Origin: Adlercreutzia mucosicola DSM 19490
GTDB lineage: Bacteria; Actinomycetota; Coriobacteriia; Coriobacteriales; Eggerthellaceae
Direction: 5' to 3'
NCBI RefSeq assembly: GCF_000422625.1
Contig: NZ_AUGK01000007.1
Coordinates: 83,043-147,042, forward strand
Length of the DNA: 64,000 nt
Shown one piece after another: positions 33,239 through 43,934 of this stretch. Below the pieces are notes generated by a model. That model did not search any database. It saw nothing but the letters and a program-made list of their open reading frames with translations, and was not told the DNA's origin. Both the position numbers and the translations under genes were made by a program. Numbering within the stretch: the stretch's first letter is position 1; each line of letters opens with the position of its first letter.

Positions 33239-35554
33239 ATGGACGAAATGGTGAAGGTGTGGGCGACGACGTTCGACCGGAGTCCGCTACCCTTTGGCGT
33301 CGTCGAGGTGCTGCTCGATGACAAGGGCCGCCCCTATGATTGCGTGTACCGCTACCTCAACAACGCTGCCGCTGCTATCACGGGACACTCAGTGGAAGAC
33401 CTGATGGGCGTGAAGATGTACGAGCTGTGGGGCGGCGATCCCACGTGGCTCGATCACTACTACGAGGCGGCTTATGAGGGACAGCCCTCGGTATTCGAGA
33501 ACCTGTCCGACATGCTGCAGAAGTTCTTCCGCGCCGAGGTGTTTCCCATTGCCGAGGGCCTGTGCGGCTTTTCTCTCCACGATGTGACCAGCTGGATCAT
33601 GCCGGCCCAGCGATCGCTCGATAAGGCCGCTGCGGGCCTGTTCTTCTACGACATGCGCTATCGCCAAATGCTGCTGACCCCTTCGGCGCGCGAGCAGAGC
33701 GGCGTGGACACCGACTATATCGGCCTGTCTGAGTTCATCGATCGCACCTTCGGCGACTCTGCCGGTGATGGGGTGCGTCGCCAGATGGAGCGCTTCTTGA
33801 ACCGCGAGGGCAGCCTGTACCAGGAAGGCCAGCTGGCCGATGGGCGCTGGCTGCGCATGAGCTTGGACCACAGCGACCATTCCGATCGCTTCGCCTACGG
33901 CTTTTTGGAGGACTTCACCCGTACCAAGCAGGCCGAACAGCGCAGTGAGCAGTACATTGAGGTCATTGACAGCCTGGGCGCCGAGAACTTCGCCTTGTAT
34001 CTGGTGGACTTGGAGACCAACGAGCTGGAAATCTATCGGCGCGGCGATGGGGTTGCCGAAGAGTTCGCCCTCGCCAGCCAGCAAGAGGGCGACTACGCGG
34101 CGGTCATGGACAACTACATCGATTCGTTCGTGGTGGCCGAAGATCGTCCGCGGGTGCGCTCCGAGATCGGCTCGGACGTTCTGCGGCGTCGCTTCGAAGA
34201 CGGCGAGACCGATTTCTCCGTGGGCTATCGACGCCTGTTCGGTGATGACGAGCAATACGTGGAGCTGCGGGTGATTCATCTGCCGAGTCCCAGTTCCAAG
34301 GTGATCTTGGCTGCGCGCAACATGACCGGTGAGATGCGCGAGCAGTTGAGCCAGAAGCTGGTGCTGGAAAACGCGCTCGAGCTGGCCGAGCACGCTAGCC
34401 AGGCGAAATCTACCTTCCTCACAAACATGTCCCACGATTTCCGTACGCCCATGAACTCCATTTCGGGATTTGCGTCCATCGCGCTCGATCACCTGAACGA
34501 CACCGATCGCGTGCGCGACTGCCTGCGGAAGATCATGCTGTCGAGCGATCATCTGCTCAGTCTGGTGAACGACATCCTGGATGTGAGTCGCATCGAGAGC
34601 GGTAAGATGTCGTTTAACGAGGACGTTGTCGACCTGCACGACGTGGCCGCCGATGTCGAGGTCATGTTCGGCGACAAGGCGGCCCAGTGCGGCATCGATC
34701 TTGCCGTTGACGTGGGGAAGCTGATGCACAGTTCGGTGGTGACCGACCCTTTGCGCTTGAATCAGATTCTCGTGAACACCGTGGGCAATGCGGTGAAGTT
34801 CACGCCCCAGGGCGGCCTGGTCACGGTGTCGCTGGCCGAATGCGCCGGCGCCCCGCGCGGGTTCGGGTCCTACACCATTACCGTGAGCGACACCGGCTGC
34901 GGCATGACGCCCGACTTCCTCGATCGCTTGTTCATGCCGTTTGAGCGCGACGGGCTCGGCTACGCCAACAAGACCGAGGGCACGGGTCTGGGTATGACCA
35001 TCACGAAGAGCTTGGTGGATCTGATGGGCGGCGAGATCGTGGTGGACAGCGTGGTTGGCCGGGGAACGCGGTTCACTATCACGCTGCCTCTGCGGCTGGC
35101 CGACGAGGACGAGGTGGCCGGGGCGCGCGACGGCGCCGAGACGATCGAGGAATGCCGGCGCGACTTCACCGGTTGCCGCGTGCTGGTGGCCGATGACGAC
35201 GATCTGTCCCGCGAGATCCTCATGGAAATTCTGAAGGACTACGGGTTTTCCGTGGAAGAGGCGCGCGATGGCGACGCGGCGGTGCGCAAGGTGTCGTCGG
35301 TGGAGCCGTTCTACTACGATGCCGTGCTCATGGACATGCGCATGCCCCGCATGGACGGCGACGAGGCGACCCGCGAGATCCGCGCCCTGGATCGGGCCGA
35401 TGCGGCCACACTGCCCATCATCGCCGAGACGGCCGATGCCTTCGAGGAAGGCCAGCGCCGCGCCCGCGAGGCCGGCATGACCGCCCTTACCACCAAGCCG
35501 TTGAACATCCACGCTCTGATCGCCTTGCTGGCCGAGTTCATTCCCGAGAAGTAG
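33239..35554 (+). CDS. Hybrid sensor histidine kinase/response regulator
   Basis: 771 residues, no membrane segments, so a cytoplasmic sensor. Two PAS-like regions (about 10-110 and 140-240), another sensor-like stretch to about 370, then HisKA with phospho-acceptor H399 (NMSHDFRTPMNS). The HATPase domain has NQILVNTVGNAVKFTP, DTGCGM and TGLGM, and the C-terminal receiver has phospho-acceptor D699 (LMDMRMPRMDG) and the acidic pair VADDDD. No DNA-binding output domain and no adjacent response regulator, so the partner lies elsewhere. ATG 33239; the ribosome site is weak (GGGGGC). Confidence 0.87.
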   Translation: MDEMVKVWATTFDRSPLPFGVVEVLLDDKGRPYDCVYRYLNNAAAAITGHSVEDLMGVKMYELWGGDPTWLDHYYEAAYEGQPSVFENLSDMLQKFFRAEVFPIAEGLCGFSLHDVTSWIMPAQRSLDKAAAGLFFYDMRYRQMLLTPSAREQSGVDTDYIGLSEFIDRTFGDSAGDGVRRQMERFLNREGSLYQEGQLADGRWLRMSLDHSDHSDRFAYGFLEDFTRTKQAEQRSEQYIEVIDSLGAENFALYLVDLETNELEIYRRGDGVAEEFALASQQEGDYAAVMDNYIDSFVVAEDRPRVRSEIGSDVLRRRFEDGETDFSVGYRRLFGDDEQYVELRVIHLPSPSSKVILAARNMTGEMREQLSQKLVLENALELAEHASQAKSTFLTNMSHDFRTPMNSISGFASIALDHLNDTDRVRDCLRKIMLSSDHLLSLVNDILDVSRIESGKMSFNEDVVDLHDVAADVEVMFGDKAAQCGIDLAVDVGKLMHSSVVTDPLRLNQILVNTVGNAVKFTPQGGLVTVSLAECAGAPRGFGSYTITVSDTGCGMTPDFLDRLFMPFERDGLGYANKTEGTGLGMTITKSLVDLMGGEIVVDSVVGRGTRFTITLPLRLADEDEVAGARDGAETIEECRRDFTGCRVLVADDDDLSREILMEILKDYGFSVEEARDGDAAVRKVSSVEPFYYDAVLMDMRMPRMDGDEATREIRALDRADAATLPIIAETADAFEEGQRRAREAGMTALTTKPLNIHALIALLAEFIPEK

Positions 35555-35572
35555 GGACCCCCGCAGCAAAAA

Positions 35573-35594
35573 GGCCCGGGATGGCTCCCGGGCC
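35573..35594 (-). terminator. Intrinsic terminator of the triple-RidA gene
   Basis: Perfect 9-bp stem GGCCCGGGA (35573-35581) with 35586-35594. Read on the minus strand it is followed by TTTTTGC. It may serve the convergent kinase gene as well. Confidence 0.8.
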
Positions 35595-35616
35595 CTGATT
35601 TCTCGCGGAGAGAAAC

Positions 35617-36879
35617 TTAGGCGACGGGCGGGGTGCCCTCCCAGTTGCCGGCGATGGCGTCGATCATGACGCGGGCGCCGAAGGGCAGCTCGCCTGTGCC
35701 GACGACCTTGCGGGCCGGCTTGTGGTCGCCGAAGAAGGCGGCATAGGCCTCGTTCATGGCGTCCAGATCGGCCATGTCGGCCAAAAACACGTTCACCTTC
35801 ACGATGTCTTCCACCACGTGGTCCACCGACTCGATGATGGTCTTCACGTGGGCGAGGCACTGGGCGGTCTGCTCGGCCGCGCCGCCGGCGATCAGCTTGC
35901 CGTCAGCGCCGAAGGGCAGCTGGGCGGAGATGTTGTTGTAGTGGGAGAAGGCCACGGTCTGGGTGGAGAAGGGGCACTTCGGGGCGGCATCGGTGTTGTT
36001 CGCCTCGATGATGAGACCGTGACGGTCCTCGATGGCCTGGGGCGGGGTGCCGTCGCCATGGGACACCACGGCCTCCACGGCCACGTCGCAGTGGAAGGGC
36101 AGGTCCCTCACGGGCACCACGGTGCGGGCCGGCAGGTAGTTCACAGCGCGGGCGATGCCGGAATCGGGGAAGAAGGTCTTGTACATCTCGTCCACGGCCT
36201 CCATGTCGGCCAGGTCCTTCACGAAGATGGTCACCTTCACGACGTCGTCCAGGGGCACGTCCACCGACTCCAGGATGGCCTTCACGTTCTTCAGACACTG
36301 GGCGGTCTGGGCGGCCGCATCGCCCAGGATCGGACGGCCCGACTTCGGGCACAGCGGCAGCTGCATGGTGATGTTGTTGTAGTGGGAGAACGCCACGGTC
36401 TGGGTGGAGAGGGCGTCGTAGGGAGCGGCATGGGTGTTGTTGGTGAGCTTCACCAAATCGCCGGCCTGGGGCACGGACTGAGTGCCCTCGCCGTTATCCA
36501 CAAGGGCCTCGATGAACACGAGCGCGTCCTGGGGCAGGGCGTCCACGGCCACCACGGTGCGGGCGGGCTGGTAGGTGGGGAAGAAGGAGGCCTGCACTTT
36601 CTCCACGGCATTCAGATCCATGATGTCGGCCAGGTAGATGGACACGCGGATGATGTCGTTCATGTCGTGGCCGATGCTCTCCACGATGGCCTGCAGGTTC
36701 TTGAAGCACTGCTCGGCCTGCTCAGCGGCGCCGCCGGCCACGATGGCACCCGTCGCCGGGTCGATGGGCAGCTGGGCCGAGAGGTTGTTGTAGTGGGAGA
36801 ACGCCACCGTCTGGGAATACAGGTCGCTTACGGGCGCCTTGTCGGTGTTGCGGGCCACTACCACGTTCGGATCGCTCAT
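35617..36879 (-). CDS. Three tandem RidA (YjgF/UK114) domains in one protein
   Basis: 420 residues made of three RidA-like repeats (about 1-140, 141-287, 288-420), each starting SLYSQTVAFSHYNN-like. Family key residues: the Arg of PAR(T/K)VV is kept in all three (R107, R252, R390); the conserved acidic residue is E124, E269 and D407. Normal RidA proteins are about 130 residues and form trimers with active sites at subunit interfaces, so this chain could fold as a pseudo-trimer. RidA enzymes hydrolyse reactive enamines/imines from PLP enzymes. Start ATG 36879 behind GAAAGGGG; strong promoter at 36925-36954. No amino-acid catabolic gene adjoins it. Confidence 0.88.
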   Translation of the reverse strand: MSDPNVVVARNTDKAPVSDLYSQTVAFSHYNNLSAQLPIDPATGAIVAGGAAEQAEQCFKNLQAIVESIGHDMNDIIRVSIYLADIMDLNAVEKVQASFFPTYQPARTVVAVDALPQDALVFIEALVDNGEGTQSVPQAGDLVKLTNNTHAAPYDALSTQTVAFSHYNNITMQLPLCPKSGRPILGDAAAQTAQCLKNVKAILESVDVPLDDVVKVTIFVKDLADMEAVDEMYKTFFPDSGIARAVNYLPARTVVPVRDLPFHCDVAVEAVVSHGDGTPPQAIEDRHGLIIEANNTDAAPKCPFSTQTVAFSHYNNISAQLPFGADGKLIAGGAAEQTAQCLAHVKTIIESVDHVVEDIVKVNVFLADMADLDAMNEAYAAFFGDHKPARKVVGTGELPFGARVMIDAIAGNWEGTPPVA

Positions 36880-37202
36880 GGATACCCCTTTCAAAGGTAG
36901 AGTTACAGCGATTTATGCAGTCGCATTAAACTTTAGCCCAGGGGTCATTGTCAACAGATTTACCTAAGAAACATAAGCTGAACGCGGTATATTGACGTTG
37001 AGTGAACAGATTAATTTTCTGAATAAGCTGATCAGAAGAATAATCATTGTGCATTTGATCAAAAATATTTTCGAAATGGGGAAGGGGTGCGAAGAGGGAC
37101 GCCGGCTGTGGGGAAACGGGGGAAGTGCGCCGCCGGCCGCGCGGGACGGCTCGCGGCACGGTAGGATGATCGATTGTGTTTGACGGCGGAAAAGGCGGGA
37201 CC
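36880..37202. other. AT-rich 323-base intergenic region
   Basis: This gap between the divergent RidA and hydrolase genes is much more AT-rich (36900-37080) than the window average. It contains the RidA promoter on the minus strand and a weaker TTGACG-containing promoter-like sequence at 36992 on the plus strand. I see no gene or structured RNA. Confidence 0.55.
36925..36954 (-). promoter_or_regulatory. Promoter of the triple-RidA gene
   Basis: Minus strand: TTGACA (36949-36954), 18-base spacer, TTTAAT (36925-36930), 45 bases upstream of the start codon. The best sigma-70 type promoter in the window. Confidence 0.75.
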
Positions 37203-38060
37203 ATGTTGAAGTTGCATATCTTGGCGAGCGGAAGCCGCGGCAACGCGGCCATCGTGGAGAACGGCGCCACGGGAGCCGGCGTGCTCATCGACTGCGGCAT
37301 CTGCAAGCGCGATTTCTTCGGCCGCGCCGCCGAGGCCGGCTTCGATTTGGCGGGGCTTGAGGCTGTGGTGGTCACCCACGACCACGGCGACCACGTGAAG
37401 GGCATGGGCGTGGTGCTGCGCGGCCTGGCCAAGGCGGGCGTGCGCCCGGCGGTGTACGCGAGCGAGGCGGTGTTCGCGGCCTCGGCACCGCTGCGCGATG
37501 CCGTGGCCAGTGTGGGCGCGCGCTTCTGCGCCTTCGAGGCCGGGGAAGAGCTCGTGCTGGCGGACCTGGCCGTGCGCTCCTTTGCCACGTCCCACGATGC
37601 CGCCGCCTCTTGCGGTTTCCGCTTCGACGAGCTGGCATCGCAGCCGGTCGGGGCCGACGGGGCGCCCCCGTCCCCCACGGTCGCCGCACCTCTCGACTCT
37701 CTCGGCTATATGACCGACACCGGCTTTGTGACCGACGAGGCCGCCGCCGTGCTGGCCGGTGTGCGCCTGCTGGCCCTGGAGAGCAACCACGACGGCCGCA
37801 TGCTGGAGACGGGTCCCTATCCCTATGTGGTGAAGCAGCGCATTGCCTCGACGCGCGGTCATCTGTCGAACGCCCAGGCCGCCGACTACCTGCGCGGAGC
37901 GGCCCATGGCGATCTGCGCCACGTGGTGGCCATGCACATCTCCCAGGAGAACAACACCTACCGGCTGCCCCGCGAGACTCTGGTCGCGGCCCTCGCCGAC
38001 GCAGCGCGCACGGTTCCCGTGTCGGTGGCCTACCAGGATCGCCTCGTCACAATCGCGTGA
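37203..38060 (+). CDS. Metallo-beta-lactamase-fold hydrolase (YycJ/WalJ-like)
   Basis: 285 residues. MBL fold with the YycJ opening LHILASGSRGNAAIVE, metal motif VVTHDHGDHVKGM, and later ESNHDG and AMHISQENN, which supply the remaining ligands. YycJ is a 5'-3' DNA exonuclease, linked to the walRK cell-wall operon in Firmicutes; here no walRK genes adjoin. Start ATG 37203 with AAGGCGGG upstream; an upstream GTG frame at 37176 is less well placed. Confidence 0.82.
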   Translation: MLKLHILASGSRGNAAIVENGATGAGVLIDCGICKRDFFGRAAEAGFDLAGLEAVVVTHDHGDHVKGMGVVLRGLAKAGVRPAVYASEAVFAASAPLRDAVASVGARFCAFEAGEELVLADLAVRSFATSHDAAASCGFRFDELASQPVGADGAPPSPTVAAPLDSLGYMTDTGFVTDEAAAVLAGVRLLALESNHDGRMLETGPYPYVVKQRIASTRGHLSNAQAADYLRGAAHGDLRHVVAMHISQENNTYRLPRETLVAALADAARTVPVSVAYQDRLVTIA

Positions 38061-38161
38061 CGCTTTCGGGGCATCGCCCGCCTTTACGGGCGGCGGTGCC
38101 CTATGCTTGCCCAACAGGCAAAGATACCGGTCGGCAGCGGCCGTGAGCGAAAGGGGTTTCT

Positions 38162-39163
38162 ATGGACGAACCGGTAAGGCGCCCGCGCCCGCTGAAGATC
38201 GTCGGTATCGTCGCCGCCGTGCTGGCGGCCCTGGTGCTGGCGGTGGTCGTGGGGCTGAACATCTACGTGCGCGCGGCCTTCGCGCCGTTCTACGCCGAGG
38301 CCGAGCCCGTCTTCGACATTCCCGGGGTGAACGCCGGCTTCGTCTGCCAGGACCTGGATTACCTGGCCGCCGATGACAGCTGGCTGTTCAGCGGGTACAT
38401 GGCCGACGGCAGCCCGTCGCCTTTGTACAAGCGCGCCGCTGACGGCACCGTGGCGCGCCTGACGGTGGCCAATCCCGACGGCACGGCCTACACCGGCCAC
38501 GGCTCGGCCATCACGAGCACCGATCGCTACGCCTATCTGGCCTGCGATGGCGGCTATCTCGTGCTGGACGGGGAGGAGCTGGCGGCGGCCGGCGACGGTC
38601 AGGAGGTGGATGCCATCGCCCGCGTTGACCTGGACTTCTCGCCGGCCTTCATGAACATCGAGGGCGATACGCTGCTCACGGGCAACTTCTACTACCCCGG
38701 CGATTACGAGACGCCGGCCTCCCATCGCATCACCACGCCCGACGGCACCGAGAACCCCGCGGTCATCTACGCCTACGACCTGGATCCCAACGCGCCCTTC
38801 GGCGTGGCGCCCGGGCCCGCGTGCGTCTATTCCATTCCCGGCATGATCCAGGGCGTCTGCCTGACCGACAGCGGGCGCATCGTGCTGTCCCAGTCCTACG
38901 GCATCGCCACCTCGCACCTGCTGGCCTACGATCAGGCGCGCCTGACCCAGGACGGCACGTTTATGGCCGATGGGGCCGAGGTGCCGCTGTACTGTCTGGA
39001 CAGCCGCAGCCTGGCCGCCGACATGGAGGCGCCGCCCATGGCCGAGGGCATCGAGTCCTTCGAGGGCCGCGTGTACGTGTCCGACGAGTCGGCCAGCAAC
39101 AAGTACATCTTCGGGAAGTTGTACGGTGCCGGTGTGGTGTATGCGTTGGATATGAACGGCTAG
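38162..39163 (+). CDS. Membrane-anchored extracytoplasmic protein, probable beta-propeller
   Basis: 333 residues: short basic N-terminus, one transmembrane helix (about 12-36), then a soluble outer domain of about 290 residues with repeated beta-rich units (DDSWLFSGYMADG, TDRYAYLACDGGYLVLDG, EGDTLLTGNFYYPG, DSGRIVLSQSYGIATSHL) suggesting a six- or seven-bladed propeller. Family not recognised. ATG with GAAAGGGG upstream. Confidence 0.72.
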   Translation: MDEPVRRPRPLKIVGIVAAVLAALVLAVVVGLNIYVRAAFAPFYAEAEPVFDIPGVNAGFVCQDLDYLAADDSWLFSGYMADGSPSPLYKRAADGTVARLTVANPDGTAYTGHGSAITSTDRYAYLACDGGYLVLDGEELAAAGDGQEVDAIARVDLDFSPAFMNIEGDTLLTGNFYYPGDYETPASHRITTPDGTENPAVIYAYDLDPNAPFGVAPGPACVYSIPGMIQGVCLTDSGRIVLSQSYGIATSHLLAYDQARLTQDGTFMADGAEVPLYCLDSRSLAADMEAPPMAEGIESFEGRVYVSDESASNKYIFGKLYGAGVVYALDMNG

Positions 39164-39252
39164 GCTGCACCGCGGGGCGGTGGTGTATACTCGGTAGTCG
39201 CATTTTTCCGAGAGCGCGGCGGCGCGGCCGTCGCGGATGCAAAGGAGCCCCC

Positions 39253-39672
39253 GTGATTAAAGAGATCGTGACCGACGAGGAAATCCTGTCGAAGCCCTGC
39301 GATGTGGCCACGGCCGACGATGCCGCCATCGCCGAAGATTTGGTGGAGACCCTGCTGGCCGACGACGAGGCCGTGTGCCTGGCCGCCAACCAGATCGGCG
39401 AGACCAAGCGCATCGCGGCCTACCTGAACGAGGCCGGCAAGCCCGTGGTGCTGTTCAATCCCCAGATCACCCAGAAGCTGCACCCCTTCACCGCCGTCGA
39501 AGCTTGCCTCTCGCGCGAGGAAGCCTCGGCCGTGGTGCGCTACGAATGGATTCGCGTGAGCTATGACGCGCTCGTGGACGGCAAGCTGGTGCCCCGCAAG
39601 AAGAAGATGGAGGGCAACGCCGCCCAGGCCGTGCAGCACATGATCGATCACTGCGAGGGCATCCTTGTCTAG
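39253..39672 (+). CDS. Peptide deformylase-like protein lacking the catalytic Glu
   Basis: 139 residues, short peptide deformylase fold. Motif 1 CLAANQIG, motif 2 EACLS (metal Cys kept), motif 3 HMIDH instead of HEXDH: both His metal ligands remain but the catalytic Glu is Met. Hydrolytic activity is therefore doubtful and the main deformylase of the cell must be elsewhere. GTG 39253 with AAAGGAG 5 bases upstream; a -10 box TATACT lies at 39186. The stop overlaps the start of the helicase gene, so they are co-translated. Confidence 0.8.
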   Translation: MIKEIVTDEEILSKPCDVATADDAAIAEDLVETLLADDEAVCLAANQIGETKRIAAYLNEAGKPVVLFNPQITQKLHPFTAVEACLSREEASAVVRYEWIRVSYDALVDGKLVPRKKKMEGNAAQAVQHMIDHCEGILV

Positions 39673-41953
39673 GGAGATGCAGCAGGCCGCCGATCGAGAG
39701 GGCGGGCGAGGGGCGCCTGCGCACGAGGGCGGCCTGAAGGTCGCCCCTGCGGAGGGATGTGCGCAGGGGGAAGCCCGTGTCTCTTCGGACGCCGTCGCGG
39801 GGGACGGCTTCAGCCGTTCCGCGCCCAGCGGCGACGAGCTTGCGACCGACGCCGTCTTCGCTGCCGAGCAGGCGCACCTGACCGAGGTGCACGGCAAGCT
39901 GCAGAAGATCGCCCGTGATGCCGTGGCCGCCATGGAGGCCGTGGCCGCCCAGGCTGCCGAGGACAAGAAGAATATGGCCGACGAGCTGGCCGTGAACTTC
40001 GCCACCTGGGACGATGTCCTGGAGACCCATGCCGACATCGTGGCCATGAACAACATCATCGAGGCCCACGATATGGCGAACTCCGTGCAGGCCGAGCGCC
40101 TGCGCGCCGCCGAGGTGCTGCTGCGCGAGCCCTACTTCGCGAAGATCGAGCTCCAGTTCAAGCAGGGCCAGCCGGCCAAGGAACTCTACATCGGCTCGGC
40201 CGGCATCTCCGACGAGAACTACCGCCGGCTCGTGGTGGACTGGCGCAGCCCCGTGGCCGAGGTGTACTACAACCAGGCGATGGGCCCCACCTCCTACGTG
40301 GCCGACGGGCGCACCATCTCGGTGGACCTGAAGGTGCGCCGTCAGTTCGACATCCAGGGCGACCGGCTGCTCAGCTATTTCGATTCCGACGTGGCCATCG
40401 AGGACAAGCTGCTTTTGGCCTCGCTCGCCCGCGGCCGTTCCGCGCACATGCAGGCCATCACGGCCACCATTCAGAAGGAGCAGAACCGGGTGGTGCGCCA
40501 CGAGGATGTGCCCGTGCTGCAGGTGGCCGGCGTGGCGGGCTCGGGGAAAACCTCGGTGCTCATGCAGCGCATCGCGTATCTGTTCTACCAGCATCGCGGT
40601 GCCCTTGACCCCACGCAGGTGTTCCTCATCTCGCCGAACCCGGTGTTCGGCCGCTACATCGACCGGGTGCTGCCCGATCTGGGCGAGCGCAATCCCGAGA
40701 TCCTCACCTGGGCGCAGTTTCTGGCGCCGCTTCTGCCGGCGGGCCGCGGCGTGGGCGAGGGAGAGGTGTCCTACGAGCGTTTGCGGGCCATCGATGCGAC
40801 CGTGGCCGGTTTCGAGTTCGACCGCGGCGATTTCCGCGACATCGTGAGCGCCGGCGTGCGCATCCTGGGCGGTGACGCCATCGAGAAGGTGTCGGCGAAG
40901 TTCGGGCATCTGCCCGCGGGGCCGCACCGCGTGACGCTCATGGGCGAGGAGCTGGACGGCCGCCTGGGGGCGCGCCTGAAGTCGCTGGCGGCGCTGGAAT
41001 CCACCCACGACGAGGTGGCCGATCTGCCGCTGGAAGAGCAGCTGCGCCTGTTCGGCGAGACCTTCGACCCCCAGACCGACGAGGAGGCGCGCACGCTGGC
41101 GCTGACCTACCTGAAGGAGAAGCACGCCGATGCCATCGAGGCCGTGCGCGCCATGGGCTGGCTCGATGTGGATCGGGTGGGGCGGCGCCTTTTGGGCAGC
41201 GACGGGCTCACGTCGGTGGAGTGGGTGTATCTGAAGATGGTGCTGACGGGCATGGGCAACCCCGATGCGAAGTACGTGATGATCGATGAGGTGCAGGATT
41301 ATTCCGAGGGGCAGCTGGCTGTGATGGCCCGCTACTTCCGTCGGGCGCACTTCCTGCTGCTGGGCGATCCGAATCAGGCCATCGCCGAGGGCACCGCTTC
41401 GTGGGATGAGATTCGCGCCGTGTTCGAGGCCGAGCGCGGGCAGGTGAGCGAGTGCCGTCTCATGACGAGCTATCGCTCCACACCGGCCATCACCGACCTG
41501 TTCGCGTCGCTTTTGCCCGCGGGCGAGGCCATGGAGGTGTCCTCGGTGCAGCGCGAGGCCCCCGCGCCCGTCGTTGCGGTATGCAGCGACGAGGAAGAGT
41601 GGCGGGCGGCCTTGGCCCGCGTCGTGGACGAGGCCGCCCGGGCCGGTGGCCTGACGGCTGTGGTCGCGCCCTGGAAGAGCGAGGCTCGCCGTCTCGCGAA
41701 GCTGCTGGCGGATACGGTCCCGGCCGCTGTGCTCCTCGGCGAGGGCGACAGCCTGCCGGCCGAGGGCGTGGTGATCGTGCCATTGAAACTGGCCAAGGGC
41801 CTTGAGTTCGACCGCGTGATCATCCCCGATGCCAGCGCGCGGACTTTCCCCGCCAACGATCTGGCGCGCCGTCGTCTGTACACCACCATCAGCCGCGCCA
41901 CCCGCCACCTGACGATGCTGAGCGCGGGCCCCTTGACCGAGCTGCTGGGGTAG
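39665..41953 (+). CDS. helD: HelD-like superfamily I helicase
   Basis: About 762 residues, UvrD/Rep-like helicase of the HelD type. The N-terminal coiled arm (after a low-complexity leader of about 60 residues) is followed by Walker A AGVAGSGKTSVLMQRIAYL, Walker B VMIDEVQDYSEGQLAV, and LLLGDPNQAI and LAKGLEFDRVII. HelD removes stalled RNA polymerase in Gram-positives and can confer rifampicin tolerance. The start is uncertain: TTG 39665 behind GAGGG overlaps the deformylase stop, or ATG 39677. It is followed 3 bases later by an ABC exporter. Confidence 0.85.
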   Translation: MSREMQQAADREGGRGAPAHEGGLKVAPAEGCAQGEARVSSDAVAGDGFSRSAPSGDELATDAVFAAEQAHLTEVHGKLQKIARDAVAAMEAVAAQAAEDKKNMADELAVNFATWDDVLETHADIVAMNNIIEAHDMANSVQAERLRAAEVLLREPYFAKIELQFKQGQPAKELYIGSAGISDENYRRLVVDWRSPVAEVYYNQAMGPTSYVADGRTISVDLKVRRQFDIQGDRLLSYFDSDVAIEDKLLLASLARGRSAHMQAITATIQKEQNRVVRHEDVPVLQVAGVAGSGKTSVLMQRIAYLFYQHRGALDPTQVFLISPNPVFGRYIDRVLPDLGERNPEILTWAQFLAPLLPAGRGVGEGEVSYERLRAIDATVAGFEFDRGDFRDIVSAGVRILGGDAIEKVSAKFGHLPAGPHRVTLMGEELDGRLGARLKSLAALESTHDEVADLPLEEQLRLFGETFDPQTDEEARTLALTYLKEKHADAIEAVRAMGWLDVDRVGRRLLGSDGLTSVEWVYLKMVLTGMGNPDAKYVMIDEVQDYSEGQLAVMARYFRRAHFLLLGDPNQAIAEGTASWDEIRAVFEAERGQVSECRLMTSYRSTPAITDLFASLLPAGEAMEVSSVQREAPAPVVAVCSDEEEWRAALARVVDEAARAGGLTAVVAPWKSEARRLAKLLADTVPAAVLLGEGDSLPAEGVVIVPLKLAKGLEFDRVIIPDASARTFPANDLARRRLYTTISRATRHLTMLSAGPLTELLG

Positions 41954-41956
41954 TCC

Positions 41957-43741
<1,785 letters not shown>

Positions 43742-43934
43742 AAGGAACGGCGCCCGCCACCTCTGCCGCTGTGTTCCGATAGTTTCCGGAGCTTCGAACT
43801 TCACTCCTTTGCGGGTGTGGCTCGGAGATGTCGATTTCCTTTCCGTGCGCGCGAGAGGCCGTATGCGACCGTTGCGGACGGCGTTGTTGTGGTAACCTCA
43901 AGTGTTCGCAATTCGCCGACCGAAGGAGAGAACC

